Shown here one piece after another: positions 1 to 7,069 of a DNA stretch of 64,000 bases. The notes beneath the pieces are model-generated. The model saw only the letters and a list, made by a program, of their open reading frames with translations. It searched no databases and was not told the origin of the DNA. Numbering within the stretch: position 1 is the first letter of the stretch; every line of letters starts with the position of its first letter. Source of the stretch: Dehalogenimonas sp. 4OHTPN (GTDB taxonomy: Bacteria; Chloroflexota; Dehalococcoidia; Dehalococcoidales; Dehalococcoidaceae). Both the position numbers and the translations under genes were made by a program. The stretch is from positions 1,054,001-1,118,000 of the forward strand of contig NZ_CP159307.1 in assembly GCF_040448695.1 (NCBI RefSeq), in the 5' to 3' direction.

Positions 1-521
1 AGGCATTTCTTGTTCGAGTGCAGGTATTCAATCGGGTCTTCGATAGTGATTACGTTACGTGAAGCATTCTGATTCAGGTAGTCTACCATCGCAGCCATAG
101 TTGTTGATTTTCCGGAACCTGTCGGTCCGCAGACCAGAATCATGCCACGGGGTTTTAAAATAAGTTCTTTACAGATTGCAGGTACCCCGAGCCGTTCCAT
201 AGATAGGATTTGAAACGGTACTTGGCGGAAAGCCATTGAAAGGGTACCCCTCTGACGCATAACGCTGACGCGGAAACGCGCGACCCCCGCTAAGCTGTAG
301 GCGAAGTCAAGTTCCTTCTCCCGGAGGAAGGTTTCCTTTTGTTCCGGTTTGGCGATTTCATCCAGAACGGCTTCCAAATCAGCTGTCTTGAGGTTAGCGT
401 ATTGATCCTGAATGACCAGCTCGCCATCTACCCGTATGACCGGGGGGCTTGGTACTCGCAGATGGAGGTCGGAACCGCCAAGCTCAACCAGGAGTCTTAA
501 CCATTCATCTATTTGCGACAC
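1..521 (-). CDS. pilT: Type IV pilus retraction ATPase PilT, N-terminal part (cut by the window edge)
   Basis: This is the first 173 codons of a PilT-like secretion ATPase, the cytoplasmic motor that depolymerises type IV pili. The N-terminal PAS-like part contains GGSDLHLR, typical of PilT. A Walker A motif, GPTGSGKST, follows at about residues 131-139, and an Asp-box region, ITIEDPIEY, comes just before the window edge. The rest of the protein lies outside the window. The chosen start is GTG at 521, which has GGAG about nine bases upstream. It lies 19 bases downstream of the HTH gene on the same strand, so the two are probably cotranscribed. PilT fits better than PilB because the N-terminal domain is short, but the missing C-terminus leaves some doubt. 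Confidence 0.88.
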   Translation of the reverse strand, partial: MSQIDEWLRLLVELGGSDLHLRVPSPPVIRVDGELVIQDQYANLKTADLEAVLDEIAKPEQKETFLREKELDFAYSLAGVARFRVSVMRQRGTLSMAFRQVPFQILSMERLGVPAICKELILKPRGMILVCGPTGSGKSTTMAAMVDYLNQNASRNVITIEDPIEYLHSNKKC

Positions 522-540
522 TTCATCTTGCTCCAGCGTG

Positions 541-765
541 TTAAATATTGGGATTGTCGGATTCGCCATCCACGCGGTCGGCTTCAGCCTTCAACATTTC
601 CACTTCGGCTTCGGTAAATAGCCGCCAACCACGGCGGTCGCGGGCGACGGCACTGCCAAGGAGGTTACTTTTCAGCCAACGAAACAGGGTCGTTCGGCTG
701 ATGCCTGCCAGATCGCAGACTTCGGCAGTTCGATAGTATTTCACGCCTTTAAGAATAACAGACAT
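541..765 (-). CDS. Small MerR-type helix-turn-helix DNA-binding protein
   Basis: A 74-residue protein made almost entirely of a MerR/excisionase-like winged HTH. Residues about 10-35 ([22 protein letters not shown]) form the helix-turn-helix, and the wing follows at [13 protein letters not shown]. There is no effector-binding or dimerisation domain, so it may need a partner. It lies directly upstream of pilT on the same strand and could control pilus genes, which is inference. A TATAT-CCGA-ATATA dyad about 20 bases upstream of its ATG may be its own operator. Confidence 0.7.
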   Translation of the reverse strand: MSVILKGVKYYRTAEVCDLAGISRTTLFRWLKSNLLGSAVARDRRGWRLFTEAEVEMLKAEADRVDGESDNPNI

Positions 766-785
766 TGATTTCGGACCTGTATGGC

Positions 786-799
786 TATATTCGGATATA
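786..799. promoter_or_regulatory. Short dyad upstream of the HTH gene, possible operator
   Basis: On the minus strand the sequence is TATAT CCGA ATATA, five-base inverted arms around four bases. It lies 20-34 bases before the ATG of the small HTH gene. The position suits autoregulation. AT-rich dyads of this size also occur by chance, so support is weak. Confidence 0.3.
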
Positions 800-885
800 C
801 TTTAACGTATCATTCGGTCAGAGTAAATGGGTATTTCGTTCGATGTGGATAACCGAAAGTACCACTGCCACCTGACGAGCGACCG

Positions 886-1617
886 TCAGTCCGATATACG
901 CACGAGCCGCACATCTCCGGCCGCCCCGATTCGGTCGGCTATAACAATGATGACTCCGGATACACCTTCAATCCCCCGAGCTGCTGAGAGCGCCGTGCTA
1001 ATGTCTTCAGGGGATTGGATACGATTGCAGCAAGCAGTGGCTGCGGCATCAGCCAGGCTGGCGGACGCCGATACAATGGTCACCGCGTCTGCTTTACCGA
1101 ATGAAAGAGAATGCCCCAATGTCCCTGATGAAGTACAGATCCCGCAAGGAGTCTCAGTTGGTCTAATGGTTAGCCCTAGCTTGCCGGAGAAGAGCGAGTC
1201 GCCTGCATGAATCCCTACGACCCTTTCACGGGTTGTCTTAATGAATAGGTCGCCACCGTTCTCGATAATGATATCTGACGAATGTTCCAGTAAATCCCGA
1301 CCGACAGCTTCAGCTATAGCCCCAGCCACGGCAGCCATAGGTCCGACACCAGCCTTCAGAGCTGCTTCCGCCATGTCACAGATGATGGGAGGTTCTCCAG
1401 GCTCAACCTCAACGGGAGCCAGTGAGGTTAAGAATTCGGGGTGGCAAGCGATATACTGCTCGATGGTCTGTCGGTGTTTTTGCACCGATCGGTATGCCTT
1501 ACGCTCAAGGTTGCAACGGGCGGCGATGAAAAGGTTGGTCTCCTTAATACAAACGGAAAAGGAGATAAGGTCAGGGCTGGAGTGCTGTCCGCGGTAGAAT
1601 CTGGGTTGGTAACTCAA
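886..1617 (-). CDS. UPF0280 (COG2122) family protein of the homocysteine biosynthesis cluster
   Basis: A 243-residue UPF0280 protein, related to the ApbE fold. Visible family features are the Gly/Ala-rich GPMAAVAGAIAE segment near residue 93 and IIENGGDLFI near residue 117. In Methanosarcina a COG2122 protein takes part with COG1900 and NIL-ferredoxin proteins in sulfide incorporation into homocysteine, and here all three are adjacent. It is the third gene of the minus-strand set, 41 bases after the NIL-ferredoxin gene. The start is TTG at 1617, with GAGG six to nine bases upstream. Its exact chemical role is not settled. It may help persulfide formation or transfer. Confidence 0.85.
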   Translation of the reverse strand: MSYQPRFYRGQHSSPDLISFSVCIKETNLFIAARCNLERKAYRSVQKHRQTIEQYIACHPEFLTSLAPVEVEPGEPPIICDMAEAALKAGVGPMAAVAGAIAEAVGRDLLEHSSDIIIENGGDLFIKTTRERVVGIHAGDSLFSGKLGLTIRPTETPCGICTSSGTLGHSLSFGKADAVTIVSASASLADAAATACCNRIQSPEDISTALSAARGIEGVSGVIIVIADRIGAAGDVRLVRISD

Positions 1618-1658
1618 CCATTCCTCGGTGTCTCTTCCGGAAAGGGCGCCGGACTAAT

Positions 1659-2081
1659 TTAGAAATGTAACTCCATCGATCGGGACGGGCATGACAAAAT
1701 GCACATGCCGCAGACGACACACTTATCCTCTTCAAACCTGACCTCACGTGTTACAGGGTCAACGGTAAATGAGCTTGAAGGGCAGACAGTAACGCAGGCG
1801 CCGCAGTCGGTACACCTCTCCTCATTACGGGTGACTTCACGACATAGGGTGTCGATAATCAGTCCCGATTGAGTCAGGTATTCTATGCCTTTATCGAAGT
1901 CAGCCCGCTCGCCCTTAAGTTCCAACACCATATGACCTTCTTCAGAAGTGATATTGGCTTTAAGTATATTGAGTTCCAGGTTGAAGTCTTTGATGAGATG
2001 ATATACAACCGGCCGGCTGACCAGGTGGCGGGGAAAACGCAACGAGATCTTTTTGGTGGCAGTCATCTTATTTTTCGCCAT
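1659..2081 (-). CDS. NIL-domain ferredoxin of homocysteine biosynthesis (MA1822-like)
   Basis: A 140-residue protein with an N-terminal NIL domain (about residues 8-80) followed by two [4Fe-4S] motifs, CTDCGACVTVCP and CVVCGMCILSCP. This architecture matches the ferredoxin partner of L-aspartate semialdehyde sulfurtransferase, where it supplies electrons for turning the aldehyde and a persulfide into homocysteine. The ATG at 2081 has AAGG seven bases upstream and overlaps the end of the COG1900 gene by 14 bases, so translation is probably coupled. The NIL domain also occurs in methionine ABC transporters, but the fused ferredoxin and the neighbours exclude that role. Confidence 0.88.
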   Translation of the reverse strand: MAKNKMTATKKISLRFPRHLVSRPVVYHLIKDFNLELNILKANITSEEGHMVLELKGERADFDKGIEYLTQSGLIIDTLCREVTRNEERCTDCGACVTVCPSSSFTVDPVTREVRFEEDKCVVCGMCILSCPSRSMELHF

Positions 2082-3282
2082 TTATCGGCCTTTCATTAAG
2101 CAGCTTAAATTTGACGCCGCTTTCGATTCCGGGTAGGGTGGCGACCGGTGAAGTCAGTTCAAATTTACCATTTGTGATCCTATCTTTCAGGATTATGGCA
2201 ATCTCTCGAGCTCTGGGATAGCTTGACAACGAGGCAGTCGGCACTTCACGGCCATTGATCTTTACCCTACCAGTTTTAAGTTCGCCGTAGGATATTTCAC
2301 CGACGACTTCCGGCTTAACATTGGGATAGGCATCGGAGTAGTCCACCACGGCGGCGAAGATATCATCGTCAGTGACAGTGGTGTGTCTGAGAATATCCTC
2401 ATCAAGGATTGGGATGGGCACGCCGATTCCCACAGAGACGGTCACGCCATAACCCAGCATAGACGTGCCCATTAGATATCTAGAACTCATGTGTTTGAGA
2501 TCGCCGATGACCGCGAGAGTTCCGGCACCCCGTTTGGGAACGCCGGACTCAGTCCGCGGGACGGAGGGATTGAACTGAGTCCCATGCCAGGCGATAAAGC
2601 CCTCACCGCCGCCGAGGAAGATCTTTGTCCCGATGCCTATTGTCTTGTACATGGGGTCGTTCAATAGCGGTGAAAGTTGCCCTGCTGAACAGTAAGTGGC
2701 ATTGCCCATGTTTGCCTTCAAGGTGCCCATGTAAGTATAGATGGTCTTATCGGAAAGATTGACTGCTACATTATAATTTTGATAGGCATTGCGCATATTG
2801 AACAAGACTGCCTCGTTCATGTCCCGAAGGTTGATCCAGGTTTCCAATTTTTTCCGGGGATAGCAGTCGGTGCCGTAGGCGGTGGCAGTGAGCTTGATGT
2901 CCTTGCCGGCAACCAGCTCTTCTATGACATGACCGCCGCCGTAGTTAAATTCCCCGGGGTGAAAGCGGTTACGCGGATCATCTTCAGGTAGGGCATTAGC
3001 GCCGAGCATCACATCTACCGCTGCAAAGCCTGCATAGGCTGGCACGTCGTTCAAAGACACCTTGCCGCCACCAAGTTTAATCCGGGGTTTAGTATGCCCG
3101 ATATTAAAGTATGCCCCGCTTGAGCACATAGGTCCAAAAGTGCCCGTTGTGACGACGTCCACCAAAGCCGCGGTTTTTTTCAGACCATGTTCCTTAACCA
3201 CACCTATTATTTCTTCAGCGGTGAAGACGACGGCTCGGCCGGAACGGATCTTCTGGTTGATTTCCTCGATTGTTTTAGCCAT
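2068..3282 (-). CDS. L-aspartate semialdehyde sulfurtransferase-like protein (COG1900/DUF39)
   Basis: A 404-residue COG1900 (DUF39) protein. Family members convert aspartate semialdehyde plus sulfur to homocysteine in methanogens and other anaerobes that lack the acylhomoserine route. Two conserved-looking cysteines are visible, in GPMCSSGA (Cys53) and GTDCYPRK (Cys140). They match the spacing of the catalytic persulfide-forming pair known from Methanosarcina. Unlike the Methanosarcina protein, there is no C-terminal CBS pair. I chose ATG 3282, which has GAGG five bases upstream, over the GTG two codons earlier. It is the first gene of the COG1900, NIL-ferredoxin, UPF0280 set. Confidence 0.88.
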   Translation of the reverse strand: MAKTIEEINQKIRSGRAVVFTAEEIIGVVKEHGLKKTAALVDVVTTGTFGPMCSSGAYFNIGHTKPRIKLGGGKVSLNDVPAYAGFAAVDVMLGANALPEDDPRNRFHPGEFNYGGGHVIEELVAGKDIKLTATAYGTDCYPRKKLETWINLRDMNEAVLFNMRNAYQNYNVAVNLSDKTIYTYMGTLKANMGNATYCSAGQLSPLLNDPMYKTIGIGTKIFLGGGEGFIAWHGTQFNPSVPRTESGVPKRGAGTLAVIGDLKHMSSRYLMGTSMLGYGVTVSVGIGVPIPILDEDILRHTTVTDDDIFAAVVDYSDAYPNVKPEVVGEISYGELKTGRVKINGREVPTASLSSYPRAREIAIILKDRITNGKFELTSPVATLPGIESGVKFKLLNERPINGEK

Positions 3283-3475
3283 GGACACCTCTGATTAATG
3301 GCGTATTGGACATAAATATTAACATGTTACGCTGCCTGCGTCACCCTGATCAGCATCCAACGGGGAAGAAAAGGATTGACGTTCTGTTGAGAGCGGTAAG
3401 CCTCCTGGACGATGAATCAATCGGCGGAGTTTTGATTGGTCGAATCGAAATTATTCAATGGAATTCATAATTGGC

Positions 3476-3505
3476 TTGTAACTTAAGATCTAAATAAGAT
3501 AAAAT
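3476..3505 (+). promoter_or_regulatory. Sigma-70-type promoter for tRNA-Arg (and perhaps the por operon)
   Basis: TTGTAA, an 18-base spacer and TAAAAT place the transcription start about 12 bases before the tRNA. No separate promoter is visible between the tRNA and porC, so the tRNA promoter may also read into the por operon. Confidence 0.5.
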
Positions 3506-3524
3506 GAATCCCTGTTCCCATTGC

Positions 3525-3597
3525 GCCCCTGTAGCTCAGGCGGATAGAGCACCAGCCTCCGAAGCTGGTTGCGAGCGTTCGAGTCGCTCCAGGGGCA
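3525..3597 (+). tRNA. tRNA-Arg (CCG anticodon)
   Basis: A 73-nt cloverleaf. The acceptor stem is GCCCCTG/CAGGGGC, the D-arm GCTC/GAGC, the anticodon stem CCAGC/GCTGG with loop CTCCGAA, and the T-arm GAGCG/CGCTC around TTCGAGT. The anticodon CCG reads CGG arginine codons. No CCA is encoded; ATT follows. It lies 27 bases before the first por gene. Confidence 0.95.
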
Positions 3598-3624
3598 TTT
3601 CCTGCCATAGTAACTTTTTCAAAG

Positions 3625-4215
3625 ATGGGAGGAGCTACTATCGACAGCGAACTGACGGAAATCAGGTGGCACGGACGTGGCGGTCAGGGAGCCGTAACTT
3701 CCGCTGAACTAATCGCCCAGGCGGCTATTAACGAGGGCAAATATGCCCAGGGATTTCCCAGCTTCGGCCCCGAACGTCGAGGCGCTCCTGTTATGGCATT
3801 CAACCGCGTCAACCAGTACAGGCCGATTAGAAACCGAGCCGGAATCACGAAGCCTGACGTGATGGTGATTCTGGATCCCAGCTTGCTTTCTATTGGTAAC
3901 CTTACATCCGGTCTTAAAGACGGCGGAACGATCATCATTAACACCTCAAAGCCATCCGACGCATACCCAGAACTGGTCAAGAAATTCAACCTGGCTATCA
4001 TCGACGCCACGCGAATCGCCCGCGAAGAATTGGGTGTGCCGATTGTCAATACTACAATGCTAGGAGCCCTCATCAAAGCCACCGGGGTCGTCAGTGTTGA
4101 CTCCATGATAGAGCCTTTGAAAGAACGATTTGGCCGACTGGCTGAAAAGAATATCAAAGCTCTGTCTCGCGCTTACACCGAGACCCAGCTAAAGGAGCTT
4201 CAGAACATTGGCTAA
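3625..4215 (+). CDS. porC: Pyruvate:ferredoxin oxidoreductase gamma subunit
   Basis: About 196 residues, matching four-subunit POR gamma chains. The N-terminal IRWHGRGGQGAVTSAEL and FPSFGPERRGAPV are hallmarks of the gamma domain. It is first in a tightly overlapping gamma-delta-alpha-beta operon. The start is odd. ATG 3625 has no ribosome-binding site upstream, while a strong GGGAGGAG begins inside that ORF and sits seven bases before an in-frame ATC at 3640. Either the mRNA is translated from ATG without Shine-Dalgarno help, or ATC is used, giving five fewer residues. POR is oxygen-sensitive. In anaerobic autotrophs and acetate assimilators it runs towards pyruvate synthesis. Confidence 0.92.
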   Translation: MGGATIDSELTEIRWHGRGGQGAVTSAELIAQAAINEGKYAQGFPSFGPERRGAPVMAFNRVNQYRPIRNRAGITKPDVMVILDPSLLSIGNLTSGLKDGGTIIINTSKPSDAYPELVKKFNLAIIDATRIAREELGVPIVNTTMLGALIKATGVVSVDSMIEPLKERFGRLAEKNIKALSRAYTETQLKELQNIG

Positions 4216-4504
4216 ATCTGAAAACGAACTCACCTGGAAAGATATTGAGATCGGAGCCGCAGTCATAGAGCCAGGTTCGGCGGCGGCATACCGGACCGGT
4301 GACTGGCGGTCACAGAGGCCTACATACGATTTCTCAAGGTGCCTAAAATGCGGTATCTGCTTCGTCTTTTGTCCCGAAGGCTGCATTGGACAGAACCAGA
4401 AAGGCTTTTTCGAAGCTAATCCATATTACTGTAAGGGTTGCGGCATTTGCGCTTATGAGTGCCCCACCCGGGTTATCGTGATGCGGGAAGAGGAGGAGAA
4501 GTGA
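4208..4504 (+). CDS. porD: Pyruvate:ferredoxin oxidoreductase delta subunit (2x[4Fe-4S] ferredoxin)
   Basis: A 98-residue delta subunit carrying two [4Fe-4S] clusters through CLKCGICFVFCP and CKGCGICAYECP. It passes electrons between the TPP/cluster site of the beta subunit and ferredoxin. The TTG start at 4208 overlaps the porC end by eight bases and has AAGGAG about ten bases upstream. The stop overlaps the next ATG in TGATG. The length equals the usual 98-105 residues. Confidence 0.93.
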   Translation: MAKSENELTWKDIEIGAAVIEPGSAAAYRTGDWRSQRPTYDFSRCLKCGICFVFCPEGCIGQNQKGFFEANPYYCKGCGICAYECPTRVIVMREEEEK

Positions 4505-5682
4505 TGATTGGTAAACGTCACGGTATTGAGGTATCCATCGCCCTGGCTGATGCGGTAAAACTTTGTGATGCTGACGTCATCGCTGCTTACCCCATAACGC
4601 CGCAAACACATATCGTCGAACACCTCGCTGAGCTGGTAGCTGAAGGGGAGCTGGATGCCGAATACATCCCGGTGGAATCCGAGCATTCCGCCCTGTCTGC
4701 CTGCCTAGGCTCGGCAGCTGCCGGCGCGCGCACCTTCACTGCTACTGCGGGACAGGGGCTTGAACTGATGCACGAAGTTCTTTATGTTGCTTCAGGTATG
4801 CGGTTGCCCATAGTCATGGCGGTGGCTAACCGAGCTCTATCGGCACCGTTGTCCGTTTGGGGAGACCACTCCGACGCCATGGCGGTGCGTGACACCGGCT
4901 GGATTCAGATTTTTACCGAAAACGGCCAGGAAGTTGTGGACCAGATTATCTGCGCTTTCAAGATAGCAGAGCACCATAAAGTACTGCTGCCGGTGATGAT
5001 TCACCTGGACGGTTTTAATCTGTCCCATGTCATTGAACCTATCGAAATGCCCGACAAGCAAGGTGTGTGCGATTTCGCGCCACACAGACGCAGTCCGCTG
5101 ACGCTGCACCCATCTCGCCCAGTGGCCATGGGCGACTTCGCGCCCCCGGTAATCTTTACCGAGGCTAAGTGGGCTCAAGAGCAGGCGATGCTTGTGGTCA
5201 AACCCACCATCGTTGAAATATGGGAACAGTTTGCTGAGAAATTTGGCCGTACATACAAACCGGTGGAATGTTATAAATGTGATGGTGCAAAAAATCTCCT
5301 TTTCACCATGGGCAGTTTCTCCGAGACAGCGATGACCGCCGTGGACAAGCTGCGTCAGGCTGGTGTCGATATCGGCCTGGTCCGGCTGCGCTTGTGGCGG
5401 CCTTTTCCCTTCGAAGAATTCTGCGCCGCGGTCAAAGATGCTGAAACGCTGTTAGTTCTCGATCGCTGCATTTCATCAGGCGGACCCGGCGGGCCGGTCG
5501 CCTCCGAGCTGAAGTCGGCACTTTATAAGCTGGATAAAAAACCCAAAGTGGTCAGCTTCGTCGGCGGCCTTGGTGGCCGTGACATAACTGTGGCCGGCTT
5601 TGAGAAAATCATCGTTGACGGGCTGGAATTGGCCGAAACCGGTCAGGAGCGGATCTTCGAAATCGTAGGGGTGAGGGAATAA
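4504..5682 (+). CDS. porA: Pyruvate:ferredoxin oxidoreductase alpha subunit
   Basis: A 392-residue alpha subunit with the pyrimidine-binding domain (YPITPQTHIVE, EYIPVESEHSA) and the following transketolase C-terminal-like domain. The length equals that of four-subunit PORs such as the Thermotoga enzyme. ATG 4504 is chosen because GGAGGAG lies just upstream and because it overlaps the porD stop codon. A longer in-frame ORF starting at 4459 would run deep into porD. PITPQ and the HSDAMAVRDTGW stretch favour pyruvate over branched-chain 2-oxoacids, but substrate preference cannot be proven from sequence. Confidence 0.93.
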   Translation: MIGKRHGIEVSIALADAVKLCDADVIAAYPITPQTHIVEHLAELVAEGELDAEYIPVESEHSALSACLGSAAAGARTFTATAGQGLELMHEVLYVASGMRLPIVMAVANRALSAPLSVWGDHSDAMAVRDTGWIQIFTENGQEVVDQIICAFKIAEHHKVLLPVMIHLDGFNLSHVIEPIEMPDKQGVCDFAPHRRSPLTLHPSRPVAMGDFAPPVIFTEAKWAQEQAMLVVKPTIVEIWEQFAEKFGRTYKPVECYKCDGAKNLLFTMGSFSETAMTAVDKLRQAGVDIGLVRLRLWRPFPFEEFCAAVKDAETLLVLDRCISSGGPGGPVASELKSALYKLDKKPKVVSFVGGLGGRDITVAGFEKIIVDGLELAETGQERIFEIVGVRE

Positions 5683-6602
5683 TGCAAAACCTTGGCATTT
5701 ATGCTTCCCGCCTGGTCAGGAAAGAAGAAAATTTTGTGCCCGGGCATCGTGCCTGCATCGGCTGCGGCGAGGCTCTGGCGGTCAGATTGGCGGCTAAGGC
5801 TTTTGGCAAGAATACCATTGTGGTTAATGCTACCGGTTGCATGGAGATTGTTGCGTCACAACTGCCATATACCTCATGGAAACTACCCTGGATTCATACG
5901 CTTTTTGAAAACTCTGCCGCCGTAGCTTCAGGAATTGAAGCCGGTCTAAAGGCGCAAATGCGTAAAGGTAAACTGCCCCAGGAAGATATCAAAGTTGCGG
6001 CTATCGCCGGTGATGGCGCTACACTAGACATAGGCCTGCAGGCTTTGTCAGGCGCCATGGAGCGCGGCCATGATTTCGTTTATCTTTGCTTTGACAATGA
6101 AGCCTACATGAACACCGGCATCCAGCGGTCATCGGCCACGCCTTTCGGCGCCTCGACTACCACATCTCCCGCCGGCCGCGCCAAGGCGGGGCAGATGTCT
6201 TGGAAGAAGGACATGCCGGCCATTGCCGTCGCCCACAATATCCCTTACGTAGCCACCGCCTGCCCTAGCTACCCCTTTGATCTCATCGAGAAGGTCAAGA
6301 AGGGGTTGGAGACACGGGGGCCGACCTATATCCACATCCTCTCCGTATGTCCCACCGGCTGGCGCTGCGACACGGAGATCTCGGTCATGCTGGGCCGCCT
6401 GGCGGTGGAGACCGGTGTTTTCCCGCTTTACGAGGTGGAGAACGGCAAATACAAGATGAGCATGGTCCCGGACAAACTTAAACCGGTCAAGGACTACATG
6501 AAGCTGCAGCGCCGCTTCCGGCATTTAAAGCCGGAGGCTATCGACTCCATCCAAGCGCGAGTGGTCGAAGAATACGAAAAACTGCTGGAGAAAGCTAAAT
6601 GA
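5682..6602 (+). CDS. porB: Pyruvate:ferredoxin oxidoreductase beta subunit (TPP-binding)
   Basis: A 306-residue beta subunit. It binds the proximal [4Fe-4S] cluster through Cys25 and Cys28 (CIGCGEAL), Cys53 (NATGCME) and Cys229 (GWRCDTE). TPP is bound through GDGATLDIG and NEAYMNTGIQRS, the pyruvate-type signature. Translation is coupled to porA through TAATG and to the next gene through ATGA. With PorA it forms the active site joining acetyl-CoA, CO2 and reduced ferredoxin to pyruvate and CoA. Confidence 0.94.
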   Translation: MQNLGIYASRLVRKEENFVPGHRACIGCGEALAVRLAAKAFGKNTIVVNATGCMEIVASQLPYTSWKLPWIHTLFENSAAVASGIEAGLKAQMRKGKLPQEDIKVAAIAGDGATLDIGLQALSGAMERGHDFVYLCFDNEAYMNTGIQRSSATPFGASTTTSPAGRAKAGQMSWKKDMPAIAVAHNIPYVATACPSYPFDLIEKVKKGLETRGPTYIHILSVCPTGWRCDTEISVMLGRLAVETGVFPLYEVENGKYKMSMVPDKLKPVKDYMKLQRRFRHLKPEAIDSIQARVVEEYEKLLEKAK

Positions 6603-7069
6603 CCCTGGATACCAGATCTAAAGCCGAGGTAGTGAACATCGTCCTGGCTAAATACCAGAACGACTCAAGCATGCTGGTTGGTATCCTGCAGGACATACAA
6701 GCCGAACTGAATTATTTACCAAGGGAAGCTCTTGAGATGACGGCCGAGGTTCTGTCCATCCCGCTGTCCCGTGTCTACTCGGTAGCCACTTTTTTCAAAG
6801 CATTTTCATTAAAACCAAGGGGTCGCCACGGCATACACGTCTGCATGGGAACGGCCTGTCATGTCCGCGGCGCCGAAAAGGTGCTGGACCGTTTTCAGAC
6901 CGAACTTTGCGCATGCGCCGGCGAAACCACTCCTGATATGAAGTTCACACTTGAAACCGTCAACTGCGTCGGAGCTTGCGCCCTGGGTCCGGTAGTTGTT
7001 GTGGATGGCGAATACGAAGGCCAGGTGACTGCTGAGAAAGTCAAATCTATCATCGAGGGCTGCAAATAG
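6599..7069 (+). CDS. NuoE-like [2Fe-2S] subunit (24 kDa type) fused into the por operon
   Basis: A 156-residue thioredoxin-fold [2Fe-2S] protein of the NuoE/HndA/HymA family. The four ligand cysteines are in CMGTACHV and CVGACALGP. It starts with ATGA overlap on porB and ends one base before the next gene, so it belongs to the same operon. In NADH-oxidising modules this subunit supports electron flow next to the FMN subunit. Its place inside a POR operon, rather than beside hydrogenase or complex I genes, is unusual. Confidence 0.9.
   Translation: MTLDTRSKAEVVNIVLAKYQNDSSMLVGILQDIQAELNYLPREALEMTAEVLSIPLSRVYSVATFFKAFSLKPRGRHGIHVCMGTACHVRGAEKVLDRFQTELCACAGETTPDMKFTLETVNCVGACALGPVVVVDGEYEGQVTAEKVKSIIEGCK

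Noticed and set aside
3504-3707. Plus-strand ORF of 67 residues across tRNA-Arg
   Set aside because: It contains the tRNA (VAQADRAPASEAG) and runs into porC in another frame.
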